A stretch of DNA of 64,000 nt from Hevea brasiliensis (GCF_030052815.1 NC_079510.1:24922823-24986822), one strand, 5' to 3'. Counted from the first letter of the stretch, positions 1 through 12,065 are shown. A program made the numbers and translations. Notes: generated from the letters alone by a model not told the origin.

Positions 1-1378
1 ATTTATGTTAAGTTCTAGTACTGAAACATTGTAAAATTGTGTGTTTCAGTTGAAAAGAATATCGGGAAGGAACCTGAGGAACCTAGTTGAGGCTAAGAGA
101 CGACTCGCTTGAGGTTTGTGCACAATAAACCCTATTTAAGCATTTTATCCTTGAAAAATTGATTTAGTACGTATTATGAATTTATGAACTTTTGTGTTGC
201 CACCTTGTGACCAAATTGTAACTTTGGAAATTGATTTGATTTTTGTATGAAATATTTGAATGAAATGTTTGAAATGGATTTTTGATTCACACTTAGCATG
301 ACAGTTACTTATTATTCCTCCTCCATTTATGGGGTTGAGATCGTTTATTTTCCTCCCTCTCTGGCTTGCCAGTTGAGGTTGTAGATCGAATGAGTACTCA
401 TTAGCTAGCTAGCCACCTCCCTCATTGATTTCAATTAATGGGGTTGTAGATTGCTTTGTCGTGGTGTACAACACGGCATTGATCGGAAATTTTGTGTCAT
501 TGCTTAAGTTGTGTATGACTTGGCAACACTGTGTTTATGAAATTATTTGACTAAACTATGTTTAATGGATTATTTGACAAAATGGTATCATTATGGACTT
601 TGATATTGAGGAAATGTGATTGACAAATATTTAAATTGTGTTTGGCTACGAATGATTTATTTATGGCATTTTAAATTTTTATTGTGCACCACTGAGTATT
701 TTTATACTTAGCGATAGCTTATTTCTTTATGATTAAGAGCAAGGAAAGCGGCAGAGTGAGTCATTGAATTGAGGACTACTCTGACCATTTTGTACGGGTA
801 TTATTTTATACCCTTGTAGATAATTTTGATGTAAATATATATATAATGTTGTATGTATCAATGTAGTTGAGCAGTTGTAAATAAATTGTAATAATATTAT
901 TTTGGATTTTCTATTGTAAATTAATATTTGTACATATGAATTTCCTGCTTTATGTTTTGTGAATGGAATCATTAAATATTCTGAGTTGACAAATTTGATT
1001 TGGATTGTGGAACTGTTTTGGAATGAATTGATTTGAGTTGAATTGTGAATTATTGGAGGTTGGGAGTTGTGAAACATTTTTGGGAGTATTTTTCTCACGT
1101 ATTTGAAGAACTGGTTTCTCAAAATACAGAGGGAACTCTGTCAAAATTTTTATAAAAATTGCGGCAAAAGTAAAATGGACAAAAATTTTTATTAGTATTA
1201 AAGCTTTGAATAAATGGTTTTTAATTCTCATCAAAATGCTCACCACTTCGAAAATGTAAGAAAATCATTTTAAAATCCCTTGTAGGGTACTTAATTAGTT
1301 ATTGGTAGGTGAAGTTTGGTAGTTCATTAAGTATTCTACGGGATCATGTTATGCCTTACGAAGGGGTAAGGTGTGACA
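1..1378 (+). repeat. 5' LTR of E1, right-hand part
   Basis: Positions 1-1378 match 8562-9947 of the 3' LTR over their whole length, with scattered mostly transition differences and a garbled stretch near 720-770. It ends GGTGTGACA, giving the canonical CA terminus, 8 nt before the primer binding site. No coding capacity is credible here; open frames on either strand are repeated antisense in the 3' LTR. Confidence 0.93.
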
Positions 1379-1386
1379 TGTTTTAG

Positions 1387-1402
1387 TGGTATCAGAGCCT
1401 GG
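1387..1402 (+). other. Primer binding site (initiator Met tRNA) of E1
   Basis: TGGTATCAGAGCCTGG, complementary to the 3' end of plant initiator methionine tRNA, the usual primer of plant gypsy minus-strand synthesis. It lies 8 nt after the LTR end; E3 has the same 8-nt spacing. Confidence 0.93.
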
Positions 1403-1567
1403 TTTTTCAATAAATTTTGACTATATGTATGAATATTTCTTTGATAAGTACAACTGCTCAAGTGTCTTTAATTGATATATATGACATATTTACATCATGA
1501 ATATGCACTAACGGAGATCAACCTCCTTGTGTTTGATCTCAGGAACTAGAAATTTTGAGAAAACGGA

Positions 1568-2789
1568 ATAGAAGGAGGAGATCATTCCGAAGAACAATCT
1601 GTTGAGGCTGAGGTTCAAGGGGAAGCCCCAGCACTCCAGAATGTGAGTGGGTCAGCCACTCCAGCACCGCAGTTTTCTGCTCAATTTATGCAGCAGATGG
1701 CTGCCTTCTTCCAGCAAATGGCGGGTAATGTGCCACCCCAAGCTCAGATACCAGTACCTGCAGCACAACCACAGCCCTCAGCTCGGCAATATGAAAAGTT
1801 GATGAAATTTGGGGCTACCAAGTTTAAAGGCACTATGGATCCACTGGAGGCAGAACAGTGATTGGAAAGAATGGAACGGGTTTACAGAAAATTACAGTGT
1901 ACAGAAGAGATGATGTTTGAGTATTCAGTATCTCTTCTCCAAGGGGATGCATATGAATGGTGGAAGACCATCCCCCACAGCCTGGTTGAGCCACCTGTGC
2001 TGACATGGATGGACTTTTTGAGGGAGTTCCGACAGAAATGGGTTCCCGATGCATATGTGGACATGAAATTGCAAGAATTCTTGAGTTTAAAACAAGGGAA
2101 CCGAACTGTAGCAGAATATGAGAGAGATTTCTCAAGGCTAAGCTACTATGCTAGAAGCTTAGTCTCTACCCCCAAAGACAGATGCAAGAGGTTTGAGTCT
2201 GGACTAAGGCAGAATTTGAGAATGCAAGTAGTGGGTTTCAGACATCAGAATTTTGCTGAATTGATCTCCCAAGCCTTAGAATTAGAAAGGATAGAATCCG
2301 AAGGGGCAGTGAAGAAGGGTTCACAAGAGAAAGAGAAGACTGAAAAGACTACTGGACAAGCATCTGAAAGTGGTTCTGGCAAGAGGAAACAGTTTGGGGG
2401 ATCTAGCTCTCGTAGAGGTAGAGGCAGATTTTTTGGCTAAAAGACCACCTCGGTCTGGTCAGCCGACCCAACAAGCTTCTCGAGGATCTCTATCGGTCCG
2501 GCAGTGTGAAACGTGTGGTAGAACTCATGGTGGGGTTTGTTTCAAGGCTACTGGTGCATGTTTTAACTGTGGAGGAAGCAGACATTTCGCTAAGGATTGC
2601 ACTAGTCTGCGCCGGTCTGGGTCTTTTGCCACATCTGAAGCTTCAGCCCAAGTCTGCACCTGCAGGGTCACGATCACCGCTAGAGGTAGAGGCAGAGGTA
2701 GGGGTCCTGGTAACACCCCTGGAAGTCAGAGTACTGTTAACCAGCCAGCATCCAGTGGCGCACCAGTTAGAGTGTATACCATGCGTTAG
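1568..2789 (+). pseudogene. gag: gag of E1 (capsid and zinc-knuckle nucleocapsid), decayed
   Basis: This encodes the structural protein that packages the element RNA. Aligned with E3, reading starts at 1568, where the expected ATG is ATA, so the start codon appears lost by G to A. The capsid part includes YEWWKTIPHSL and VAEYERDFSRL, typical of plant gypsy gag. A TGA at 1859-1861 replaces the Trp of EQWLERM. The frame shifts near 2430 and continues in another frame through an Arg/Gly-rich stretch and one zinc knuckle, CFNCGGSRHFAKDC (about 2558-2600). A TAG at 2787-2789 closes it. E3 carries the same gene in a similar state of decay. Confidence 0.9.
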
Positions 2790-3416
2790 AGGGAAGAGGC
2801 TGAAACATCAGATGTTGTAGCTGGTATTTTCTCTATCCTTGACCAAGATGTGTATGTGTTATTTGATCCTGGCTCCACACATTCGTATGTTAGTGCTAGT
2901 GTGATGTGTTCTACTGCTATTCCGTGTGTACCAATGGACTATGATGTGTTAGTAACTAGTCCATTAGGCCAGGAGGTCAGGGTAAATAGGCTATATAGAG
3001 ATTGTCCTTTGGTGATCCAAGGACACACTTTTCTGTCTGATTTAATTGAAATGCCCTTCAGAGATTATGACATTATCTTGGGCATGGATTGGTTAGCCAG
3101 GCATCACGCCATGATTGACTGTAGACTGAAGACAGTCACTTTTGGTCTTCCTCAGTATGGTGATGTAGTAATACATGGGGAGAGACAGTTATTGCCTTCA
3201 AACATCATTTCAATTTGCCGCGGAAAAATGATTAGAAAAGGATGTGAGGCGTACTTGGCACATGTGATAGACACCCAAGTGGGAGTCCAAAGACTAAGGG
3301 ACATTCCCTCAGATGTGACTTTCGGATGTATTTCTGAAGAATTGCGGGATTACCTCCAGAAAGAGAAGTGCAGTTTGAAATTGATGTTATGCCTGGTGTG
3401 GACCCAATCTCCATAA
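2790..3416 (+). pseudogene. Retroviral-type aspartic protease of E1
   Basis: The segment reads on in the same frame as the end of gag. It holds the active-site motif LFDPGSTHSYVS (about 2856-2892; DPG is a variant of the D-[ST]-G triad common in plant gypsy proteases) and the downstream ILGMDWLARHHA flap/core motif. This enzyme processes the polyprotein in the virus-like particle. The frame is lost in the protease-RT linker near 3300-3370, so protease and RT are no longer joined. The differences from E3 there fall on CAG/CTG-type sites, so part of the break may be a sequence error rather than decay. Confidence 0.88.
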
Positions 3417-6186
3417 CACCATACAGAATGGCACCAGCAGAACTAAAAGAATTGAAAGTACAGTTGCAAGAATTGCTTGACAAGGGCTTCATCCGCCCTA
3501 GTGTGTCACCTTGGGGAGCGCCGGTATTGTTTGTAAAGAAGAAGGATGGCACTCTCCTGTTATGCATTGACTATCGGCAGTTGAATAAGGTGACAATAAA
3601 GAACAGATACCCATTGCCCCGTATTGATGACTTGTTTGATAAGTTGAGGGGTGCAGTTGTGTTCTCCAAAATTGACCTGAGGTCAGGCTATTATCAGCTG
3701 AAAGTACAAGAGCAGAGTATTTCTAAAACTACTTTCAGAACCTGTTATGGCCATTATGAATTCCTAGTCATGCCATTCGGGTTAACTAATGCTCCGGCTG
3801 CTTTTATGGATCTGATGAACACTATCTTCAGACCATACCTCGACCAGTTTGTTGTGGTATTTATCGATGATATATTGGTCTATTCGAAGAATGCAGAAGA
3901 GCATGATAGACATCCGCGGATTGGACTGCAGATTTTGAGGGAGAAACAGCTATACGCCAAATTGTCGAAATGTGAATTTTGGCTGAAGGAGATATCCTTT
4001 TTGGGGCATGTAGTATCAGAAGAGGGTATTAAGGTAGATCCTAGCAAAATTGAAGCTGTCCTTAATTGGAAGCCACCCAGAAATGTCACAGAGATTCGCA
4101 GTTTTTTGGATTTAGCTGGATACTACCGTAGATTTGTGAAGGGATTCTCCATGTTGGCATCTCCATTGACCAAGCTGCTTAGAAAGGATGTGAAATTTCA
4201 GTGGACGAACAATTGCCAGCAAAGTTTTGATGAATTGAAGAGACGTTTGACTGAGGCTCCAGTCCTGACTTTACCTACACCGGGTAAAGAATATACAGTT
4301 TACAGTGATGCTTCTCACAATGGGTTAGGTTGTGTGTTGATGCAAGATCGAAATGTCATTGCCTATGCATCACGACAGCTGAAACCGCATGAGAGGAATT
4401 ATCCGACACATGACTTGGAGCTTGCAGCCATTGTGTTTGCTCTTAAGATCTGGAGACATTATTTGTATGGGGAGAAGTGTTACATCTACACAGATCATAA
4501 GAGTTTGAAGTATTTGGGCACCCAGAAAGAGTTGAATTTGAGACAGAGGAGGTGGTTAGAGTTGATAAAAGACTATGATTGTCTGATAGACTATCAGCCA
4601 GGGAAAGCTAATGTTGTGGCTGACGCCCTAAGTCACAAGACTATGGCAAGTCTACAAGTTACTCCTTTGTCTTTGATACATGAGTTGAGATCATTACATG
4701 CCAGTTTAGAGATTAATGATGAGGAGCAGACAGCAGTTGCATGGCATGTACAGCCAGTGTTGATTGATCAGATTAGAATGGCTCCTCAGAATGATAAGAA
4801 GTATTAGAAGCTGATGAAAGAAGTCCAACAGGGTAAGAAACCAGAGTTCTCAATCAGAGATGATGGTTTATTGCTACACCAAGGCAGAATATGTGTTCCT
4901 AATGATGTTGATTTGAGGCAAATCATTTTGAAGGAAGCACATGAGTCTCCTTTTGCTATGCACCCTGGTGGTACAAAAATGTATAGAGGGCTAAAGGAGC
5001 ATTACTGGTGGATGGGTTTAAAAAGAGACGTGGCAGAGTTTGTGTCAAAATGCCTAACTTGTCAGCAAGTAAAGCGAGCATCAAGTACCAATCTGGTTAT
5101 TACATCCACCGCCGGTGCGAATGGAAATGGGAAAGAATAACTATGGATTTTGTAATGGGACTTCCGAGGACACAGAAGAGTCATGATGCAGTATGGGTCA
5201 TTATTGACAGACTGACTAAGTCTGCTCATTTTCTGCCAGTCCGAATGGACTACAGTTTGGACAGATTGGCCAGATTGTACATCGATGAGATTGTGAGACT
5301 TCATGGAGTGCCAATATCTATCGTATCAGACAGAGATCCTAGGTTCACTTCTAGATTCTGGGGTAGTCTTCAGAGAGCCCTAGGAACTAGATTGAACTTC
5401 AAGATGCGACATTCCACCCACGATCGGATGGCGATCGAGAGGGTGATTCAGATTTTGGAGGACATGCTACGGGCTTGTGTGATTGAGTTTGAGGGTAGTT
5501 GGGACACACACTTGCCTTTGATTGAGTTTGCTTACAACAACAGCTACCAATCAAGCATTGGGATGCCTCCATATGAAGCTTTGTATGGCAGAAAATGTAG
5601 AACCCCGTATTGTTGGGATGACATGGGTGAAAGAAAAATGATTGGACCCGAAATTGTTCAACAGACTGAAGAGAAAATCAGGGTGATCAGGGGTCGACTT
5701 AAAGCTGCATCAGACCGACAAAAGTCCTATGTTGATTTGAAAAGAAGGGATATTGAGTATGCAGTGGGTGAGAAAGTTTTCCTCAAGGTTTCTCCTTGGA
5801 AGAGGATTATGAGATTCGGCAGGAAGGAGAAACTAAGTCCTCGTTTTATCGGGCCATATGAGGTATTGGAAAGAGTGGGTCCTTTGGCATATCGTTTGGC
5901 ACTACCTCTAGAGTTGGAGAAGATATATAATGTCTTCCATGTGTCTATGTTGAGGAGGTATTGATCAGACCCATCTCATGTACTACCAGTAGAGAAAATT
6001 GAAGTAAATCCAGACCTCACATATGAAGAAGAACCCATAAAGATTCTGGCTTATGAGGTGAAGCAGCTACGGAACAAGCAGATACCATTGGTAAAAGTGC
6101 TGTGGAACCATCATTCGGGCCAAGAAGCTACTTGGGAACGAGAGGAGGACTTGAGGAGACAACACCCACAACTGTTCAGAGATTGA
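3368..6186 (+). pseudogene. pol: pol of E1: reverse transcriptase, RNase H, integrase, chromodomain-like tail
   Basis: RT spans about 3368-4200, with the [13 protein letters not shown] entry, [20 protein letters not shown] and the catalytic FIDDILVYS. RNase H (about 4300-4640) has [21 protein letters not shown] and [10 protein letters not shown]. Integrase starts after a TAG at 4805-4807 (CAG in E3) with the CLTCQQVK zinc-binding end, then the catalytic core with TMDFVMGLP and SDRDPRF and the glutamate in ERVIQ. The frame shifts near 5072. The usual HPQTDGQ stretch before the catalytic Glu is scrambled at 5401-5450. After TGA at 5962-5964 the chromodomain-like tail (VKVLWNHHSGQEATWERE) runs to the natural stop at 6184-6186. 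Confidence 0.93.
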
Positions 6187-6217
6187 TACCAGGTAAAATT
6201 TCGAGACAAAATTTATT

Positions 6218-6232
6218 TAAGGGGGGGAGAAT
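6218..6232 (+). other. Polypurine tract of E1
   Basis: TAAGGGGGGGAGAAT directly before the TGTAACACCCC start of the 3' LTR. It is the plus-strand priming site; E3 has the same G-run arrangement. Confidence 0.88.
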
Positions 6233-6782
6233 TGTAACACCCCTATTGGTATAGCCTGGTATATTTCACTGTTCCGGTGACCGGTGTCGGTCCGGACAAT
6301 TAAAGGGATTAGAACCATACTTAAGACAACTAGAGAAACCATAAACACCAATAATTAGTGATTTCCAATTAGTTAAGTATAAATAAGAAAAACAGAACAT
6401 AAGAAGTTAAACGAGCCGAGAGTCACAGCGATGAGTGACCTCCTGAACGATCTGAAGTCATTTTAAACTCAAATTTCGAACCGTAAAAAGTGACGCTGCG
6501 GTCCTTAGGATCCTTATGAACACAATGGAAAAGAGAAAATCACGAAAAAGAACTGTTAAGTCAGTCAAATAATTAGGTCAGGGAGCCGGAAGAAATATTG
6601 GATTATTTACAAACCGGGTTGAACCGGCGAGGGGCAATTTGGTCAATTGACCCCAGAGCTGACTCCTGACCTAACTGTCAAATAAAATCAGAGAAAAGAA
6701 AATTTTGGAATCGAGAATTAAATTAAAGAACTAATAGAAAAATAGAAAAAAAAAGAGAAAAAAGAAAAAGGTAAAAAGGTGA

Positions 6783-6802
6783 TGACATCATGCATGACCT
6801 CA
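6783..6802 (+). promoter_or_regulatory. Paired TGACRTCA-like boxes in the E1 LTR
   Basis: TGACATCA at 6783-6790 and TGACCTCA at 6795-6802 resemble bZIP/CRE-type sites. They lie just upstream of an AT-rich block and a pyrimidine-rich tract. E3 keeps two TGATGTCA boxes in the equivalent place. A promoter role in U3 is inferred, not shown. Confidence 0.4.
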
Positions 6803-7743
6803 TGCATGATGCCATAAATAAATTAATTAATTTAATTAATTAATTAGGTTTTTGTAGTCTTCCATAAACCAAAATAAATAAAAGAAAAAAAATTTTTTTT
6901 TTTACTTCTCCATTCCCGTCAGTCCCTCTCTCCAATTTCTCTTTTTCATTTTCTCTTCATTTCCACCATTTTTGAATTTAGAAAGCTTGCTTTTCTTTAG
7001 TTTCTTCCCATAAATTTCTTAAACTCCAACACAAAATCACACTCTTACACCTAGATACATCACTTAGGAGTAAAAAGGAGAAGAAAAAACTTGAAGAAAA
7101 GAAAAGGAAAAAGTGAGTGAAATTGAAGAATTGGAATTCAAGTGAAGGTAAGTAATTTACTTTGAAATTTTGGTTTTGATTCAGATGTATTAAGTTAATT
7201 TAACTTAGATTTTAATCAAAAAATCAAAGGAAACAATTGTTGGGAGACTTTTAGTGAATTTCAGCCACCCATGGATGTATGAGAATTTGATGTGTTAAGA
7301 GTGAATTAAAGGTGCTAGTAAACTTACATGAGTGTAGTAGTAAGATGGAAATGCATAAATGTGATTAATTGTAACAATTAAGTGAGTTAGGGTTTGAAGG
7401 TTAGGGTTTGTGAACCAAAATTTGGAGAAATACATAAATGACATGTTTGAACTATTGTGAAGTGAAATAATGGTCAATTATGACCAAATAAGTTGTGTGG
7501 GAATGATAGGAAATTAAGTTAAATTCGGAGGTAAATGGTCATGCTGCTGGCAGCATGACCAAACCTACTTTGAAGGACCAAAACTCAAATTTTACAAGTC
7601 CAATTGATATGCCACCAATTGGGGATGAAAATAGACATAAAATAGCACAATTTTCATTAAGTAACCATGGCCAAAAACTGACCAAAACTTAGTGAACCAA
7701 TTGACCAAAGTGAAATGAGAGCAGGCTGCCACTGCACAAACTA

Positions 7744-7782
7744 ACCAAATGAACAGTAATGAACAGTAACTGTTCATTTGGT
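7744..7782. repeat. 14-bp perfect inverted repeat in the E1 LTR
   Basis: ACCAAATGAACAGT (7744-7757) and ACTGTTCATTTGGT (7769-7782) are exact reverse complements around an 11-nt spacer. The spacer duplicates part of the left arm, so two alternative hairpins are possible. The arrayed LTR family has a hairpin with related arms. Confidence 0.85.
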
Positions 7783-8370
7783 CATAACTCGAGCTAGGAA
7801 GGTCAAATTGACCTGAAATTTTACCAGAAATTAGATAAGATATAGAAATAAAACTTTCATGAAGAACACAATCCCAAATTATGCCATTAACCTAGTCAAA
7901 TTATTGAGCAAAGTGGAGTTACTGTACCTGCGATTCTGCAGAATTGCCATTGAGCAGTAAAGTTCCAATGGCTATAACTCTCTCTAGAAAACTCCAATTT
8001 AGGCGATTCTTAAACCGATGGAAACCTAAGACATATTAGAACATTTCATATGAAGAAAGTTAGACCAAATTATGAACTTAACTTGATCAAATTACTGAAC
8101 AAAGTTGGACCAAAAATCTGCTAGAACCAAAATCTTAGCATGAACAGTGCACGTGAATAGTAATTGTATTTTGGCCATAACTTGAGCTACAAAACTCCGA
8201 TTGGGGTGATCCAAAAATGAGAATACACTTAAGACAATAAGGAACATTTTCTATGAAGGAAGTTTTGCCAAATTCAAACAGTAGATTGACCAATGGAACA
8301 GTGCAACTTCGGAGTAACAAAATCGAAAATTGGCAATTTTGCCAAAATGACCTAAGCTTTGAGAAAATGA
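7781..8370 (+). repeat. Degenerate ~190-200 bp sub-repeats inside the E1 LTR
   Basis: A block with GTCATAACTCGAGCT, then a 'TCATGAAGAA' motif, recurs from 7781, about 7971 (GCTATAACTC) and about 8173 (GCCATAACTTGAGCT). Each is followed by a CTCCAATT- or CTCCGATT-like motif and then ATGAAG(A/G)AAGTT. Copies are diverged but evenly spaced. Confidence 0.55.
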
Positions 8371-9947
8371 CCAAAACCAACAAGTTTAATGACCAAAATG
8401 TGGTATGTGGGTGAAGTTGGAGTTTCCAAACCTATTAAGCCTTAGAAAGTCAACTATTTGACTTGAATAGTGCAGTGACTAGTAACTCGAAACATAAAAT
8501 TTAAAGAACGTCGAATTTAGCACGTTAGAGCTAGGTAATTGTGAAGCTAAATTTATTTTGGATTTATGTTAAGTTCTAGTACTGAAACATTGTAAAATTG
8601 TGTGTTTCAGTTGAAAAGAATATCGGGAAGGAACCCGAGGAACCGAGTCGAGGCTAAGAGACGACTCGCTTGAGGTTTGTGCACAATAAGCCCTATTTAA
8701 GCATTTTATCCTTGAAAAATTGATTTAGTACGTATTATGAATTTATGAACTTTTGTGTTGCCACCTTGTGACCAAATTGTAACTTTGGAAATTGATTTGA
8801 TTTTTGTATGCAATATTTGAATGAAATGTTTGAAATGGATTTTTGATTCACACTTAGCATGACAGTTACTTATTATTCCTCCCCCATTTATGGGGTTGAG
8901 ATCGTTTATTTTCCTCCCTCTCTGGCTTGCCAGTTGAGGTTGTAGATCGAATGAGTACTCATTAGCTAGCTAGCCACCTCCCTCATTGATTTCGATTAAT
9001 GGGGTTGTAGATTGTTTTGTCGTGGTGTACAACACGACATTGATCGGAAATTTTGTGTCATTGCTTAAGTTGTGTATGACTTGGCAACACTGTGTTTATG
9101 AAATTGTTTGACTAAACTGTGTTTAATGGATTATTTGACAAAATGGTATCATTATGGACTTTGATATTGAGGAAATGTGATTGACAAATATTTAAATTGT
9201 GTTTGGCTACGAATGATTTATTTATGGCATTTTAAATTTTTATTGTGCACCACTGAGTATTTTTATACTCAGCGATAGCTTATTTTGCTGTCGCAGATAA
9301 GAGCAAGGGGAAAGCAGCAGAGTGAGCTGCTGTTGAATCGAGGACTACTCTGACCATTTTGTACGGGTATTATTTTATACCCTTGTAGATAATTTTGATG
9401 TAAATATATATATAATGTTGTATGTATCAATGTAGTTGAGCAGTTGTAAATAAATTGTAATAATATTATTTTGGATTTTCTATTGTAAATTAATATTTGT
9501 ACATATGAATTTACTGCTTTATGTTTTGTGAATGGAATCATTAAATATTTTTAGTTGACAAATTTGATTTGGATTGTGGAACTGTTTTGGAATGAATTGA
9601 TTTGAGTTGAATTGTGAATTATTGGAAGTTGAGAGTTGTGAAACATTTTTGGGAGTGTTTTTCTCAGGTATTTGAAGAACTGGTTTCTCAAAATACAGAG
9701 GGAACTCTGTCAAAATTTTTATAAAAATTGCGGCAAAAGTAAAATGGACAAAAATTTTTATTAGTATTAAAGCTTTGAATAAATGGTTTTTAATTCTCAT
9801 CAAAATGCTCACCACTTCGAAAATGTAAGAAAATCGTTTTAAAATCCCTTGTAGGGTACTTAATGAGTTATTGGTAGGTGAAGTTCGGTAGTTCATTAAG
9901 TATTATACGGGATCATGTTATGCCTTACGGAGGGCTAAGGTGTGACA

Positions 9948-10566
9948 TAGGATTTTATCCTTATTTACTTAGGGTAACAGATTCCATCTTGATCAACACC
10001 TACCTCCATATATAACTAGTAGGAGCCAACACATGCCTATATACCTATACACAGTATTAGTATAAAAGTAGTATCAAACTCAAACCACCTATATACAAGA
10101 TAACTGTGCTATCTCAGGTCTAAAGATTATATGCACTAATATGATTTATGAAAATGCATTGACAAGAGTAAACTCTATGTGCTTGTCATAAATGTCACTG
10201 GTTCGGCCTACTTATCATGCATAAGCGCCTATCATGTTTGTTATATGGCATGAGACTCACCATTCCATCTTATTTATATCTCATATAAATAACTTGGGAA
10301 CAAAGATGATTAAAATCTTTCTGGATAAGTCATATCCTTATTGTGAAGTATCCTGGATTGTGAACCAATTTATGATACTTTGTACTAGAAATACTGTCAC
10401 TCATATTCTTAACAACTTAAGAATAGAATTTCTAACAAAATATCAATGGACTTTTTCTATTACACATAAATATATTATGTAAATGAAAAAGTGAAAATGC
10501 CTTTTTATTAATAAAATATGTACAAGATACATACTAAATGATATGCTCTAGGGCATACTACTAACA
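9948..10566 (-). repeat. Copia LTR fragment A
   Basis: This 619-bp piece matches 11446-12065, the terminal part of the copia 3' LTR. It ends at 10566 in the same LTR terminus (TGTTAGTAG on the - strand). Its left side is cut off by E1. At its right it abuts mid-LTR copia sequence directly, with neither polypurine tract nor PBS. It is therefore most simply the end of another copia element or solo LTR inserted into the next LTR. Confidence 0.8.
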
Positions 10567-12065
10567 TTGATTACATCTTAATTTTAATTGACCTAATCAT
10601 ATTAAGCCAAGTGTCAAAGCTATATTTAATCTTGACTTTGATCACCTTTCATGATAAGAAGACAAATGGCAAGCTTATATGGTGCCATGTGTCACCATCT
10701 CATGGTGCCACATGTCACCCTGTGAAATGACCAAATTACTTTTGTTTTTTAATTTTGAGTTCTCAACCCAAAATAATTATTTCTCATCTTCTAATCAATT
10801 TATATCAAATATAAATTAATTAATTAATCTCTATTAATTAATTTCTCATAATTAAATTCATATTTAAACACTTCAAATATAAATTTAACTTATACTATAC
10901 ATCCAATAACCTAGATTTGATTTCAAGCCATGCTAGGGACTTTGCAATCTTATTGTAAATCAAACATATTTAATTAATCAATTAAACTCTTTAATTAATC
11001 AATTAAATCATATTTTACTGAGTGATTATCTTGTGTATGTGTGTGACTTACTAGGCTCATCACTAATTGGCAATGAGATATGATATTAACTCTTAATATC
11101 ATTAGAACTCTTTCTTACCATAAATGATTTCTCTAAATCATTTTAGGCATCTGATAGACCATGGTTGACATCTAGCATAGCATGCCATGGCCACCCAATC
11201 AATAACAAGGAATACCTTTAAATGAACCTAAAATCATATGTTACCATGCACTAGAATCTCTCTGTTATAAAATCCCAATTCGAGCTAGAGTCATGTTTTA
11301 TGTCAAACCCCATTTGCTATGAATATTATGTTCTCTTTTAATTCCAATTCTTGATTAAAAAGATTTTCTTATCAAAAACTCTTTTCTGATTAAATCTGTC
11401 TGTCCTGGCCAGAAACTTCAAACATCAAGAACAATTAAATGAACATAGGATTTTATCCCTATTTACTTAGGATAACAGATTCCATCTTGATCAACACCTA
11501 CCTCCATATATAACTAGTAGGAGCCAACACATACCCATATACCCATACATAGTACAAGTATGAAAGCAGTATCAAACTCAAACCACCTATATACATGATA
11601 ACTGTGTTATCTCGGGTCTAAAGATTATATGCACTGATATGGTTTATGACAATGCATTGACAAGAGTAAACTCCACGTGCTTGTTATAAGTGTTATTGGT
11701 TTGGCCTACTTATAATGCATAAGTGCCTATCATGTTTGTTATATGGCATGAGACTCACCATTCCATCTTATTTACATCTCATATAAATAACTTGGGAACA
11801 AACATGATTATAATCTTTCTGGATAAGTCATGTCCTTATTGTGAAGTATCCTCGATTGTGAACCAATTTATGATACTTTATGCTAGAAATACTGTCACTC
11901 ATATTCTTAATAACTTAATAATAGAATTTCTAACAAAATATCAATGGACCTTTTCTATTACACATAAATATGTTATGTAAATGGAAAAGTGAAAATGCCT
12001 TTTTTATTAATAAAACATGTATAAGATACATACTAAATGATATGCTCTAGGGCATACTACTAACA
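10567..12065 (-). repeat. 3' LTR of the copia element (partial)
   Basis: It starts on the - strand with TGTTAGTAGTATGCCC next to the polypurine tract at 12066. Its downstream end, present at 17380-17996 in the other LTR, is missing because fragment A abuts it at 10566/10567. AT-rich ATTAATTA runs lie near 10800-11000. No gene is seen. Confidence 0.88.

Larger units (their letters stand above)
1..9947 (+). mobile_element. E1: Ty3/gypsy LTR retrotransposon (5' end outside window)
   Basis: The order is partial 5' LTR, primer binding site, gag, protease, reverse transcriptase, RNase H, integrase, chromodomain-like tail, polypurine tract and 3' LTR. RT and RNase H before integrase makes it Ty3/gypsy. 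A 3.7-kb LTR and the C-terminal LVKVLWNHHSGQEATWERE segment fit the Tekay/Del chromovirus lineage; that assignment is inferred from family knowledge. All reading frames are broken. The element interrupts a copia LTR, whose remainder starts at 9948. The left target-site duplication lies outside the window. Confidence 0.95.
6233..9947 (+). repeat. Complete 3' LTR of E1 (3715 bp)
   Basis: It begins TGTAACACCCC and ends GGTGTGACA. Homologous LTRs flank E3, and E4 begins with the same terminus. It contains TGACRTCA-like boxes, an AT-rich block at 6815-6850, a pyrimidine-rich stretch at 6900-6960, a 14-bp inverted repeat and degenerate sub-repeats of about 190-200 bp. No protein-coding potential is evident; short open frames on the - strand recur in the 5' LTR and look accidental. 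Confidence 0.95.

Noticed and set aside
1387..1402. tRNA gene suggested by the initiator-Met-like match
   Set aside because: Only the 3'-end complement of the tRNA is present, directly after an LTR; it is a primer binding site.
6815..6850. ATTAATTA run as an origin or matrix attachment site
   Set aside because: A simple AT-rich palindromic run inside an LTR; nothing else supports such a role.
10234..10482. Similar small + strand frames at 10234-10482 and 11723-11980 as a gene pair
   Set aside because: They sit at the same place in two copies of the copia LTR and are antisense to it; the similarity is that of the LTR.
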